Part shown: positions 26,201 to 36,960 of the stretch, one piece after another | How the letters are laid out: each line of letters starts with the position of its first letter | Numbering within the stretch: the stretch's first letter is position 1 | NCBI GenBank assembly: GCA_016802295.1 | Contig: JAESIW010000065.1 | Span: 744,001-808,000, forward strand | Length of the DNA stretch: 64,000 nt | Direction of reading: 5' to 3' | Origin: Brachionus rotundiformis | Taxonomy: Eukaryota > Rotifera > Eurotatoria > Ploima > Brachionidae | Notes under the pieces: generated by a model | The model's database searches: none | What the model was told of the DNA's origin: nothing | The model's input: only the letters and a program-made list of their open reading frames with translations | Position numbers and translations under genes: made by a program

Positions 26201-27534
26201 AAACGAAAATATTTTCTTAAGACATTATTACTTCTCGTTTTTAACAAATTAGTTTCTAATCTAATTTTTAATCAGAATAAATAAAAGAATGTTATTGACA
26301 TAAAATAATTTAATAAGCCTAACTTTTTCGTTATTTTATAATGATAATATTTAAAAAAATCAATAAATTAAAATTGAAAAGTATTTATGCTACTTGAGTG
26401 TCATTGCAAGATTATTGAAGGAGAAAGCCTATGATCACATTTACAAGTACTCCTGACTTTTAATTTAAATAAAAGTTAAAGTCCAACAAAGAATATTTGA
26501 ATTTATCTCCTTAAAGTTAATATATTCTCTTAACAATAAACTAAAATGATGAGATTCATTAATGATCTCGCAAAGTAATGCGACACCACATTAGAGAGAA
26601 ACCAAATTATGTAAAGTAAGTAAAATGAAACTTGCATTTAAAGCTATTTTATAATTTGAATTTTTTATTTATTTAAACATGTTTTTTTATCAATTATGCT
26701 GAGCTATATTAATCTACTTATTAAAATGTTGTTCTTGTTCTATAAGGAACTAAAGAAAATTTAATTGTTCTACATGCTTGTTTTATTTAATATTTGTTAA
26801 TCTGCTTTTAAGTGTTTTTTTTATTAAAATAACATGGAGGCTTCATAAAAGGTTTTATGGCAGTATCGATTGCTAATTAATACAGGAAGTCTTTGAGACT
26901 ATGGGAATTAATTTTTTTCATTTTTCATTTCTTAAAAGCCATGAAATTAGTCCTAAAATTAAAATAAATAGAATATTTGTCTAACGATAAAAATAATCTT
27001 TGGATCATATCAAATTAAAACACTAAATTGTTATTTAATACCTGCAATTCATATAATATCAGAGACTAAAACAATTTAAATATTTAATCCACCATTTGAA
27101 AAATTTAGTATTTCAATAATAAATTTTTACTTAATTAAAATTTAAAAAAAAATATGCTGAATCAATTAAAAATGTTAAATTTTATCATTAAACAAAATCA
27201 ATAGTATTTAAAATATAGGTTTAAAGGAAATTAAATATGCGAATTTGTCTAGATTAAATTTTTTGAACAAATTAAAAACAAATTTTTCTTGATAAGTGAA
27301 TAAATATTAGAGTTTTAGTATATAATTTAAAGCTATCAACTAGACAAATAATTATTAAGCTTGAAAAATCGATATAACGACCTTGCCCTTTATATTTTAT
27401 TGATTTAAATGTTTGTTTCCATGGCAACACAAATTTTTTTTATAGCCAGCAAAAAAATGAAATCATCACAAGTTTATAAAATTATGAATAGCCAAAGCAT
27501 TCTTGAACGAAATATAAAGCATAAATAAAAAAGA

Positions 27535-29162
27535 ATGAATGAAATAAGTTTTAAAGATTTATCATTAATTAATAAATCCTTGAGTTCCAGTAAAACAAAT
27601 CTTAATTCAAAATCCGAATTTATGACAAAATCAAAATTACTCGACTCTAAAGTAAAAACGTCCAAATCTAATGAGAACAGAGCTCCATTTTATCCGCCTG
27701 GAGTGAGCGTTTCTCACAAATCGCTAAAAAAAAATATTGTCGATAATAATTTAGTTCCTTATGAAAATGAAAAAGCTACTTTGTATAGTACATGGACTCC
27801 ATTGAGTGATGAAAGATCAAATCAAAAACTTTATGAAGAAAGAAAACAATTGTTTTTAAAATGGTTCGAAACTTGGAACGATGGTCAAAGACGTCAAGCT
27901 ATAGAAGAAATGCTTTTAGTTTGCAAACCTAAGCAATTATTCGCCACCCGAGAAGCATTAAACAAAATTTCTCCAGTTTATCACATTGATTTTACACGCA
28001 TTTTACCGAGGGTAATTTGTTTGTACATTTTCTCTTATCTGGACCCAAGGAGTTTATCTAGATGTGCTCAAGTATGCTGGTACTGGAAAATGTTGGCAGA
28101 AAGCGATCAACTTTGGATGGCCAAATGCCTTAGATTTGGTTGGAATTTGAATTATATTCCAAATTCATTTGAGAGTGGTATATGGAAACAATTTTACATA
28201 GAAAATATAAAAGCGCTTCAGTATGTTCCATTAAAGAAATCACCTACTCCTATGGCTACTGAAAGAAGTGAGATTAACTTAGAAGATTTGACTTATGGAA
28301 AATTTGGCTTCAATAAATTTATAAAAAGCACTGTAACCAATCCAAAAAGACCACCCAGACCTTCTACTCTAAAACATCCACCTTGGAAAGCTAATAATTC
28401 AAATCCGAATCATTTTTATCGGTTTAATTACCTCGACGAAGATGAGAAAAATAAAAAGTAACTTTTAATTGTTTTTTTATCTAATAATTTATTAATCATT
28501 GAGTACATATCATATTAGCCTCAAATGATAAATATAAATCATAGAAAATAAATAAATAATTATTTTTTTGTTTCAGAGAAGTTTCCAAGCAATCAGCAAC
28601 AAATCTTAAGAATAAAAAAAGCGAGACTACCATCATTCAAAGCAAACTCGAACATAATGTTTTGCATAAAAGCATTGAGAATTTAATTTCAGTAAAAAAA
28701 ATTTTTAGCTTTTATTGAAATTTTAATTTTATTTATATGTTTTTTAGCAAGGTCAAACTTTAATAGATCAATTAAATCGTTCATCAAGTTTCAATGAAAT
28801 TGAAGTAAGTTAAAAATTTTGATTTTACCAAGCAATTTTAATCTTGTTATAATATTACCAGAAAGTAAATTATTTTAATTAATATTCTAGCATAAGAAAA
28901 GAATTTATAAAAAAAAAGTAAACAAAATACCACTAAGATGGAATTTTTGTAATGCGATCAATTTCTTATAAAAAAAATATTTAACAATATGAATAATTGA
29001 TAAGAAAAAATAAAAGAAAAACTGTTTTAGTTTAATTAAAATCACATTGACTAAAGCCAAATAGTTAGACTATTTTCTTTTAACAATTTTAAATGTCTAT
29101 TTTTCAATTTTTTTAATTTTTAGGCAAAGAAACAAGAAATGAATGAGTCGGAAGATAATTGA
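27535..29162 (+). CDS. FBXO16: F-box only protein 16
   Basis: F-box substrate adaptor of SCF ubiquitin ligases. Exons: 27535-28457, 28577-28691, 28748-28804, 29124-29162; phases match; 377 aa. The pre-F-box segment STWTPLSDERSNQKLYEERK followed by LFLKWFETWNDGQRR matches vertebrate FBXO16. The F-box (about 156-195) reads LPRVICLYIFSYLDPRSLSR with CAQVCWYWK and ESDQLWMAKCLRF. The FBXO16-type motif FNYLD is retained near the end of exon 1. It is longer than the human protein (about 290 aa) because of an 80-residue Ser/Lys/Asn-rich N-terminus and a short charged tail from exons 2-4. It faces away from BRSK and is followed by the carbonic anhydrase gene on the same strand. Confidence 0.93.
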
Positions 29163-29631
29163 ACAAGTTTTATGGATAGAATATCAGTACTGGGAAAATT
29201 ATAGTTTAATGTTTTTTGTTTTTTTTTAACTAATAAAATTTTATACCCGAATTTGTAAAATTTTTAGATACTAAAATATACATATATGATGATTCCAAAT
29301 ATAAATGAATATAAGATATTCACTTCAGAAGCTTTTAATTAATCTAAATTATATCTGTGTTTGGCATATAAATAAGCATTCATAACATTATTACGCGCAT
29401 CTTTTACCAATATTTACTTATCTTTCCAAAAACTCTACCACAAGTTAAAAAGATTCTTAAATACGTATCATTTTACATACAAGCTTGGTTATCTCAATTA
29501 ATTAATTTATATTATTTTTTAAAATTTTTTAAATGTTTTTTGAAACATTTGTTTAACTATTAAAACTTAAAAAAGCGTGAAATGTTTTTTCAGAGTATAA
29601 AATTAATTTTATAAAGCGATTTTATTCAAAA
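29163..29631. other. Short intergenic region between FBXO16 and the carbonic anhydrase gene
   Basis: AT-rich. It contains the FBXO16 3' UTR (AATAAA-like sequence about 29231) and presumably the carbonic anhydrase promoter. Nothing else seen. Confidence 0.5.
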
Positions 29632-30835
29632 ATGAATTTCTTATTTTTTTATCTATTTATTGGAGTATCTTTAAGTAATAGAAGATCTTAAGTAATAATA
29701 AATTAATGTATTATTCTAAAAGGTGTGCCAAATGATACTCATTGGAACTATGAGTCTGAAGGGCCAGATTATTGGAAAGAGGAGTTTTTAAACTGTAGAG
29801 GCCAAAAACAATCTCCAATTGATATTACACCAGATTATTTGCAATTTGATCCCAATCTTAAACCTATAAATTTTATTAACTATGATAAAACTTCTAATTG
29901 GAATGTGTCTCATAATGGTCATACTGGTAGATAAAAATATTTTAAAAAAACTTGTCTCAAAATTCGAATTTCAGTAATTCTAAAAAATATCAATGGAGAA
30001 AGATTTTCCATCAACGGAAGTGATTTTAAAAAACAGTTTGACCTTCTCCAATTTCATTTTCACTGGGGTTATAATAACTTTCAGGGAAGCGAACATCAGA
30101 TCGACGGTGAAAAATTTCCTCTGGAGGTATCCAGCAAACATATATTTTTATTATATAAAAAAATGAATTTTTAGATGCATATGGTTCATAGATCAATTGA
30201 TGGAAAATTGACTGTTCTAGGATTTTTATTCAAGGTAAGGAAATAATTATTTCAAATGCAATTTTTGACCGAATTAATTATAAAGCTGAGCTCTCAACGA
30301 AACAGAGCTTTGGACAATCTTTTAAATGGAGTTAATGTTGCTCGAAAAGAAGGCTGTAAAAATTTGATTCTATTTCGGGGAAATATTGATCAATTTTAAT
30401 TTAGATTGGCAAAATATTTCGTTTAATCCCATTTCTTTCTTACCTGAATCCAAAAAATTAGACTATTATCGTTATATGGGAAGCTTGACAACACCACCAT
30501 GTACTGAAGGTATAATTTGGAATATATTTACAACTTACATAAATATTTCTTCTGCCCAAGTACAATTTCTAAAAAATTTTTAGCCATAATAATTAAAATC
30601 TTTCTTCTAGATGGAAAATTTCAGACATAATCAATTGAGAATTAATTTCAGAGATCCTCAAAAAATTTTTAATCGAGATATCTATTCTAGTTTCAAAGTT
30701 GAAACTGGAAAATTGGCCAAATCAAACTCAAACCAACAAAGCATAATGCATAATCAATCGATAAGGCCTAGAAGCGCTTTATTATTAGTTTTTTTTCTAT
30801 TTTTTCTTTATAATTGTACTACAGATTTGTATTAA
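29632..30835 (+). CDS. Alpha-carbonic anhydrase, secreted or membrane-anchored
   Basis: Zn enzyme that interconverts CO2 and bicarbonate. Seven exons: 29632-29674, 29723-29926, 29975-30126, 30175-30234, 30286-30355, 30405-30559, 30611-30835; phases match; 302 aa. Signal peptide MNFLFFYLFIGVSLS. The fold starts at HWNYESEGPDYW and has GQKQSPIDI. Zinc ligands are His110 and His112 (FHFHWG) and His135 (MHMVH). Glu122 lies in SEHQID, and Thr in SLTTPPCTEGIIW, so the enzyme looks active. The C-terminus has a hydrophobic stretch, ALLLVFFLFFLYN, with a short tail, consistent with a GPI signal as in CA IV-type enzymes or with a C-terminal membrane segment. A 49-nt intron (30356-30404) must be removed to avoid a frame break near residue 200. 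Introns are 46-51 nt throughout. Confidence 0.93.
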
Positions 30836-32178
30836 TTTTTAAAATAAAATTATACTTAATTGTTAGTCAATTACTCATAAAATTCTACAAATTAAATTAA
30901 ATATTAGATTTTACCAGAAAAAATATCAAAGTCAAAATAAATTTTTTTCACCAAAGTTGTAACATTTTTTTCATGTTTTTATTATTCAAAATATTTAAAA
31001 TTTAAATAAAAGTGATTTTAAGGATTAACATTTTTTTATAGAAAAAATATAAAATCGGCATAATTCAAAAAAGATTTATTTATTTGTTCTGTCTGCTCAA
31101 AAGATTTGAGGATTTAAAATTTGGCAAAATGAGTCAAATGACTCGTTTGGTGCTTCTAGTGTTAAACATTTTTAAATTAGTTTTAGATTCTAAATGTAAC
31201 AAGCGTTTAGTATAAAATTAAACCTTCAGGCGAAATTTTTATTTCTATTTAATTTTACTTTTATATTTTGTGATATGAAATTCTTTGTTCTATTATACTA
31301 CTCACAGCATCCAAAAACTATCTAACTATAAATAATCGATTTTAATTTAGATAATTTCAATTTAGTCAACTAAGATACGGCTTTTATTATAATCCAATTT
31401 TCAAATTCTATTCCAAGTATTTCGAAAAAATTGAATAAATGATCATATAAAGTATAACCAAGTATTTAGTGTCATAGATTATTTGATTATGAATTTTAAT
31501 TGTCAAAAATATCTGAAATACAGTCAATTTTCCATCAGCTGGGTAAATGAATTTTCAAGGACTTAACTTCGGTAATATTCCATTATTCATGTTAAACTAT
31601 TTGATTTTTAAAACTTCAAAAAAATTTAAATTTAGATAAACATATATTTTGAATTTAAATTTTTTCAGAAAAATAAAAAACTGCTGTATTTTAGAAATTG
31701 ATGTTCCATAGTTTTGAAGACTAAAATAATTTTTTAATTAAAAAAATAGTAATTTTGAATATTTTTTTTGTTCAAAGGAAAGTTTTAAACGAGCATATTT
31801 CTTTTTTAGAATAAAATGTGAGATAAAGTTGGGAAAATTTTATGATTTATGCCAAATTTTTCAAACTAAAATTTATAAGTTCATATATTAGTAAAATGAG
31901 AAAAAAATTAATAAAATTTTGAAAAATTTCCTAGTCCCACTCTGCGCTTAATTATAAATACAAATGTGAAGGTTTTTAGCTTTTATATGCTAGTCTAAAT
32001 TCAACGTGATTCTACTCTTTTGAAAATTTTACCAATACATGCATTAATGCAAAATTTTTCTCTCGTTTTTCTTTGCTTTATAATTTTGCTTTCCATGCTA
32101 AAGCGTGATTGTTAAAATTTAAAAAAATAAAAAATCAATAGGTCATTTAAAACTAATTTTTTTCATAGATAAATCAGA
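30836..32178. other. 1.3-kb intergenic region with a solo transposon end
   Basis: AT-rich sequence between carbonic anhydrase and RPS16. The only recognised element is the TTAA-flanked terminus at 31130-31165. The bases just before 32179 are RPS16 leader and promoter. Confidence 0.5.
31130..31165 (-). mobile_element. Terminus of a TTAA-type (piggyBac-like) element, copy A
   Basis: Read leftward from 31165 the sequence is TTAACACTAGAAGCACC, followed by the palindromic box GAGTCAAATGACTC at 31131-31144. The same arrangement occurs at 37173 and 40744. TTAA target plus a CACTAG-type end suggests the piggyBac superfamily or a derived MITE. I did not find the partner terminus, so this is a solo or truncated end. 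Confidence 0.5.
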
Positions 32179-32913
32179 ATGTCTGCTCCAGCTCCTGTAA
32201 AAAACCGAGTCCAATGCTTCGGTAGAAAAGTAAGCCAGCTACTTTTTTTGCTATTTCAATCTTTGTCGTGGGCTAAATAATAATTTAGTTTTATATTTAA
32301 GAAAAATGCCACCGCTGTATCCTTGTGCACAGAAGGAAAAGGTTTGATCCGAGTCAACGGAAGACCATTACACTTGGTCGAGCCCCAATGCCTTAGATAC
32401 AAAGTAACATTTGGAAAAAAAATAAAAATCAAAATTCGTTTAATTGGTTAATGTAGTTAGAAGAACCAATTCTTTTATTAGGAAGAGATAAATTCTCTGC
32501 TGTTGACATTCGAATCCGAGTCAAAGGTGGTGGTCAAGTCGCCCAAGTATACGCCATCCGTCAAGCCATCGCTAAATCTTTGGTCGCTTACTACCAAAAA
32601 TGTAAATTTTTAAAATAACTCATCATTAAGAGATAACAATGATGAAATTGCTGGAAGAGCCGTCTGATTACAATTAATGTGTCGATATAACCAGCACTGA
32701 ATTTACTCTCTTAATTGTTGATTGTCTTATTTTAAATTTATAAAATTAATAAATTTTTATATATAAGTCGTTGATGAGGCATCGAAAAAAGAAATTAAAA
32801 GTATGCTGACTCAATACGACAGAACATTGATCGTAGCTGATCCAAGAAGATGTGAGCCAAAGAAATTCGGAGGTCCGGGTGCTCGTGCCAGATACCAAAA
32901 GTCTTACAGATGA
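32179..32913 (+). CDS. RPS16: 40S ribosomal protein S16 (uS9)
   Basis: Small-subunit ribosomal protein whose C-terminal tail reaches the decoding site. Exons: 32179-32229, 32302-32403, 32457-32601, 32768-32913; phases match; 147 aa against 146 in human. The sequence is highly conserved: VQCFGRKKNATAV, GKGLIRVNGRPLHLVEP, RIRVKGGGQVAQVYAIRQAI, IVADPRRCEPKKFGGPGARA and the invariant tail RYQKSYR. A likely AATAAA lies at 33003-33008. The last intron (32602-32767) carries a box C/D snoRNA, as is common for ribosomal-protein host genes, and a second copy lies about 150 bp past the stop codon. Confidence 0.98.
32625..32715 (+). ncRNA. Box C/D snoRNA in the last intron of RPS16 (copy 1)
   Basis: C box ATGATGA at 32639-32645, D box CTGA at 32697-32700, an internal D' CTGA at about 32663-32666, and a degenerate C' near 32679-32687. 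A perfect 9-bp external stem, ATTAAGAGA (32625-32633) with TCTCTTAAT (32707-32715), brings the boxes together. The core is about 62 nt, normal for this class, and host intron location fits processing from spliced RPS16 pre-mRNA. The predicted guide before D' is CTGGAAGAGCCGT; the guide before D ends in ACCAGCA. I could not assign an rRNA or snRNA target from memory. No experimental support. Confidence 0.85.
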
Positions 32914-33060
32914 ACGAAAAAAATTATCCTATATTTTTTTGGGATGTGGTTATATACGAAATACATACAATATATTCATAAATTATTATATATATTTCGT
33001 TGAATAAAATCACTCTCGAAAGAAATAATTAAATTTTTTAATTGATGATTTTATTTTGTA

Positions 33061-33139
33061 ATTTATCTATTGATGAAACTGCTGGAAGAGCCGTCTGATT
33101 ACAATTAATGTGTCGATAAAACCAGCACTGAAGATAAAT
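33061..33139 (+). ncRNA. Box C/D snoRNA, second copy downstream of RPS16
   Basis: The core 33071-33131 differs from copy 1 at only two of about 61 positions. C box TGATGA at 33071-33076, D box CTGA at 33128-33131. The flanks are unrelated to copy 1, yet form their own perfect 8-bp stem, ATTTATCT (33061-33068) with AGATAAAT (33132-33139), directly against the D box. It lies past the probable RPS16 polyadenylation signal and 3' of the converging glycosyltransferase gene, so it may be independently transcribed, lie in readthrough RNA, or be a retroposed copy. Confidence 0.82.
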
Positions 33140-33450
33140 ATTTTATACCTTAGAATGTGATAATTAGCATAGTAAAGGTAGTGGCTTTTAGTAGCTTGAT
33201 TTTTTTGGCTTTTTTATTTAGTTTTGATTTTTTAATTACTTAAAAAATTATTGAATTGTAATTCTATAAGGTGAGATATAATACATAGCTGTCAAAATAT
33301 TTAAAATTCTATTCAAGAAATTTTAAATCTATAAGTATTAGATATTGTGATTTTTCAATTATTAAATTTGATCTTATTAAAAATTAATTTTTATTAATTA
33401 AAATAATTAAAATAATATGATAAAAATAAAACAGATTTAGACAAGCACAC

Positions 33451-35485
33451 TTAAAGATTTAAGATATATTCAGCAATTCGAATTGGCAAAGATTTATTAG
33501 CTTTTCTAAAATCCATTTTTGTGTATAAATCGCCATGTCTTGGCAAATGATAGCCATGCGTTCCATCATTCAACCAGTCTAAATTTTCATTGAACTCTTT
33601 TAACTTTTCTTGCTCAACATCGATATACCTAGGTATAAAGGCCGACCATCCATTGAAAAATATCATCTGTAATCTATTATCAATAAAAACTTTGTGCGGA
33701 AATTTTTCATACAATTTGTAAGGCTCACACATTGACACCGCCACATAATCACCTGGAAATAGATGATACTTCTCTTTGTAGCCATTTAGCCAAAGTTTTA
33801 AAAATTCAGACTTTTTCGGCGCCATGAAGGCTCCTATTTGAATATTGAAAGGAAATTCGAAGCAATAGCTTGTCAAATCATTTGAGGCAATTAAATCTAC
33901 ATTCATGTATCTAAACTTATCAAGTGGTTTGACCCATAGAATATCAAAATCACTATAGATACCGCCCTCTTCATACAAAACCTCGAGTCGCGCTATATCA
34001 GCTAAATGTTGAATGGGCGATTGACTAAAGTTTTGATTGTATTTGAACAATGGTTTTTCTCTATAAACCCATTCGATTTTGGGATTTTTACTCAGCTCTT
34101 TCCAATATTCACAGTTGACCGGCTGATGATCGCCATGTATCCTAATTTTGTCAGGCTTGAGAACTCTTAGAATGCTTTTAAGACATAAATATTCTATAAA
34201 TTTCATTATTTTCAAAGAATTGGGACTAAACCATATCAGATGAACTATGTTTGGTATGACTGGTTCGCTTGATATCTCATATTTTATGGCCTCTGCTTTT
34301 CCAAATAGATGCTTTCGGACAAAATTTTTAAAATAATTTTTTTCATCATTGAATATATCTTGGAATAAAGGCGACTCGTAGACACTTAATTCAAAGCCAA
34401 ATATACAAAACGAGTCAGAAAATTCATGTTTTTTGCTTTTAATGACATCATTACGGTATGTACATTTATAAAAATTATTAAAATCTGCAAAATCTAATTC
34501 AATTTTGCCATTAAACCGATTGTTCCATAAAAAAATTCCACTAAAATCATTCGAATAATGAATATAGTCTAATTTGTACAGGAATGAGTAATAGTTGTTT
34601 TTGTTTCGGTTGATGGCTTCGTAGCAGTCCTTTTGTGTTTGAGCTCTAATGTACTCAGTGCTCAATCTATTTGCTGATTCATCACTTGCCAAAGCCAAAT
34701 CTTCGACAAAACAGGAAAAAATTTTAGGCCCAATAATTACATCACTTGTTAATAGGATATATTTGTCTTTAGGAACATCAAAAAGCCTCGGAGAATCGCT
34801 TTTTATTTCATTAACAATGTTTAATATATCAAAATTACTGTTTTCTAATTCGTGGTCGAGTTTAATAAAATTAAATGCTTCAATTGGTAGCTTAGAGTTC
34901 CAATATGAGTCGTTCAGCCATTGATTATAATGGTTGTTTCTTGGTTTGCCAGATTCATTGATGTAATAAAACAAAATCCTATTTGTAGAATTTGGTTTAA
35001 ATAGCTTGCTGAGTGTAAGAAGTGAGTAATAGTGGTTTATTTTAAATGTGAGTCCGTCTTGCAGACTGCCATGATACGGCAGACCTTGCACATTGCGCTG
35101 CGGAAGGAACAAAAAAATTAATCCAATTCGTGATGTTTCCAAAGAGGGGCATTGTCCTTTAATTATTGATTCGAATGATTTTTCTATTGTTTGGCTTTAA
35201 GTTAATAGATTAATAGGATATTGAAAAAAATTTAAGTCATGCAAAATTAAATACTATTTAACATTTTAAAAACTAATCTATAAATACCTGTCGATTCAAA
35301 ATTTGACAAAATAATATTTTTTGCTTTTTTAATTAAATTTTCTCTACTTAGACCTTACAATATATAGTAATCTAACTTTGTTCAACTAAGATATAGTTAT
35401 TTAAAATATATTGGATTGAGTAAAAAAATTACCATTCAATAACCATCAAAATTCCAAGAATTATACATATTCTTCCATGATTCAT
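33451..35485 (-). CDS. DXD-motif glycosyltransferase (Gly_transf_sug / GT32-like), membrane-anchored
   Basis: Two exons (minus): 35485-35433 and 35194-33451; phase 2 join; 598 aa. The first exon starts MNHGRICIILGILMVIEW, a signal anchor or signal peptide, consistent with a Golgi or secretory enzyme. The C-terminal half has the sugar-transferase pattern: IPNIVHLIWF at about 332, then ARLEVLYEEGGIYSDFDILW with the DXD metal/nucleotide-sugar motif at 433-435. The N-terminal half (about 50-310) is divergent, perhaps a second degenerate transferase-like domain, and is not recognised. Donor and acceptor sugars cannot be named. An internal polypyrimidine-AG at about 35098 could be an alternative acceptor, but the frame is open without it. 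The gene converges on RPS16. Confidence 0.8.
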
Positions 35486-36960
35486 TTTCTTGTTCTTTGA
35501 TAAAGATTGTGGTTTTTCTTTTAAAATTTGAATTTCGAAGCTTGAAGCCAAACAAATTTCGTAACCGAATTCATAAATTTAAATTTTTGAAAATAACTTC
35601 TCAAAGCAACCACTCTCTATTTTTTCATTTATTCTCGTTTTTTATACAAATATATCCAATATAAACGAGTAAAACTAAAAACCCCACTTAATTTAGGTAA
35701 ATTTTCTTTTCAGTTTGATATTTATTAATTCAGCAAAAAAAAAACAAAAAAATTAGCTTTAAATTATGTTTGAGTAGAAAGCTCTACTAAGTGGTCAGGT
35801 TTTCGTGTTAGCTCTATTGTTCTATTTTGTGTCTAAAAAATTAAGCTTAATAATTTTCGAAGGCTAAACCAGTTGCTAAATTTCGTGATTCATTTGTTTG
35901 ACTCGCAGGGCGTTCAGAACAAAATGATTTATCACGTTTTAAACACCTATTCTTTATATTTTCTATACTAGAATAATTGACAATTTTTTAAAAATAGTTG
36001 TTTAAAATCAGACGCGTACAAAATTCAATAAAAAATTAAGCTAAAAAATGAATTATAATTTTTGAAAATTAAAAAATACTTCATTTAAAATGAATGGATA
36101 TTTGATACAAAAAATCGATCGGTTAATATGATTGAATAATCAAATAATTAAATATTTAGATACAAATTATTTTTGTATTTGCTATTTGGATATTAATTTT
36201 CGTTAAATAAAACCCTATTCATAAGAAAATTTTTATTTGATTTATTCTATTTATTTTGTCATTTAAAACTTATTTTGATTTTCCCATTTAAAATTTAAAT
36301 CACTCAAATTTTTAATTTTCTCAAAGAAATATACCAATATCTAATTCAGATATTTGATTTGATGGTTTTGTGGAATTTAGTACAATAGAAAAGAACAAAA
36401 TGTTAAAAATTCTTATAATTTTTTTTTAAAGACCAAAAGCAAACTCTGTAAATGCAACATGGTGCAACATTCTTAGTTGCATCATTAAGAACATTTTGGT
36501 AAAATATTAAAAATTTAAATTCATTCATTTTCATGTTTTTACGTTTTTTGTACATTTTTTCAGAAAATTTAATAAAAAAACTTACCAAATAAAAATTTTC
36601 TAGAAACATTTTGCTCAAATTTAGCATTATTTAAATATGGACAAATTTGGCTGTAGTGTATTTTGCAGAGATTTTGCACATTATTAGCAGACTTTAGCTT
36701 TTGATGCAACTTTGTATGCTGCACTATATTGCATTTACAGAACTAGTAAAAACCTTTGGAAAAAAGTTATTATCTTTGTAAGCATTAATTTTTATTTCTT
36801 TATTTTGTAACAGATTCCAAAAAACCTGATTTGGTAAAAATAGTTTTCTATTTAATAAAAAAAATTTCTTAATAATATAAAAGAAAATTGTTAGCTTCAA
36901 AAATATCTAAATTTTATCTCAAGTTGGACTTTTACTTGGTCACTTGATCTAAATATCGAA
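35486..36960. other. 1.5-kb intergenic region, nothing recognised
   Basis: AT-rich sequence upstream of the glycosyltransferase start and before the LINE remnant. A minus-strand open stretch at 36403-36627 has no family features and is not called. Confidence 0.4.

Larger units (their letters stand above)
22187..27534. other. 5.3-kb intergenic region upstream of BRSK, with a GC-richer patch
   Basis: No coding gene recognised. About 22680-23480 is less AT-rich than the rest and contains a CT microsatellite, GATA-type repeats (agataagataagata, about 23166-23180) and an inverted repeat. It lies 0.5-1.3 kb upstream of the BRSK ATG and is a plausible promoter or 5' UTR. From 23500 to 27500 I see only AT-rich sequence. 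Confidence 0.5.

Noticed and set aside
33071..33131. Hammerhead-type ribozyme as an explanation for the repeated core
   Set aside because: The CUGAUGA...GAAAC order of a hammerhead core is not met, and copy differences fall in would-be core positions. Box C/D with closing stems explains it better.
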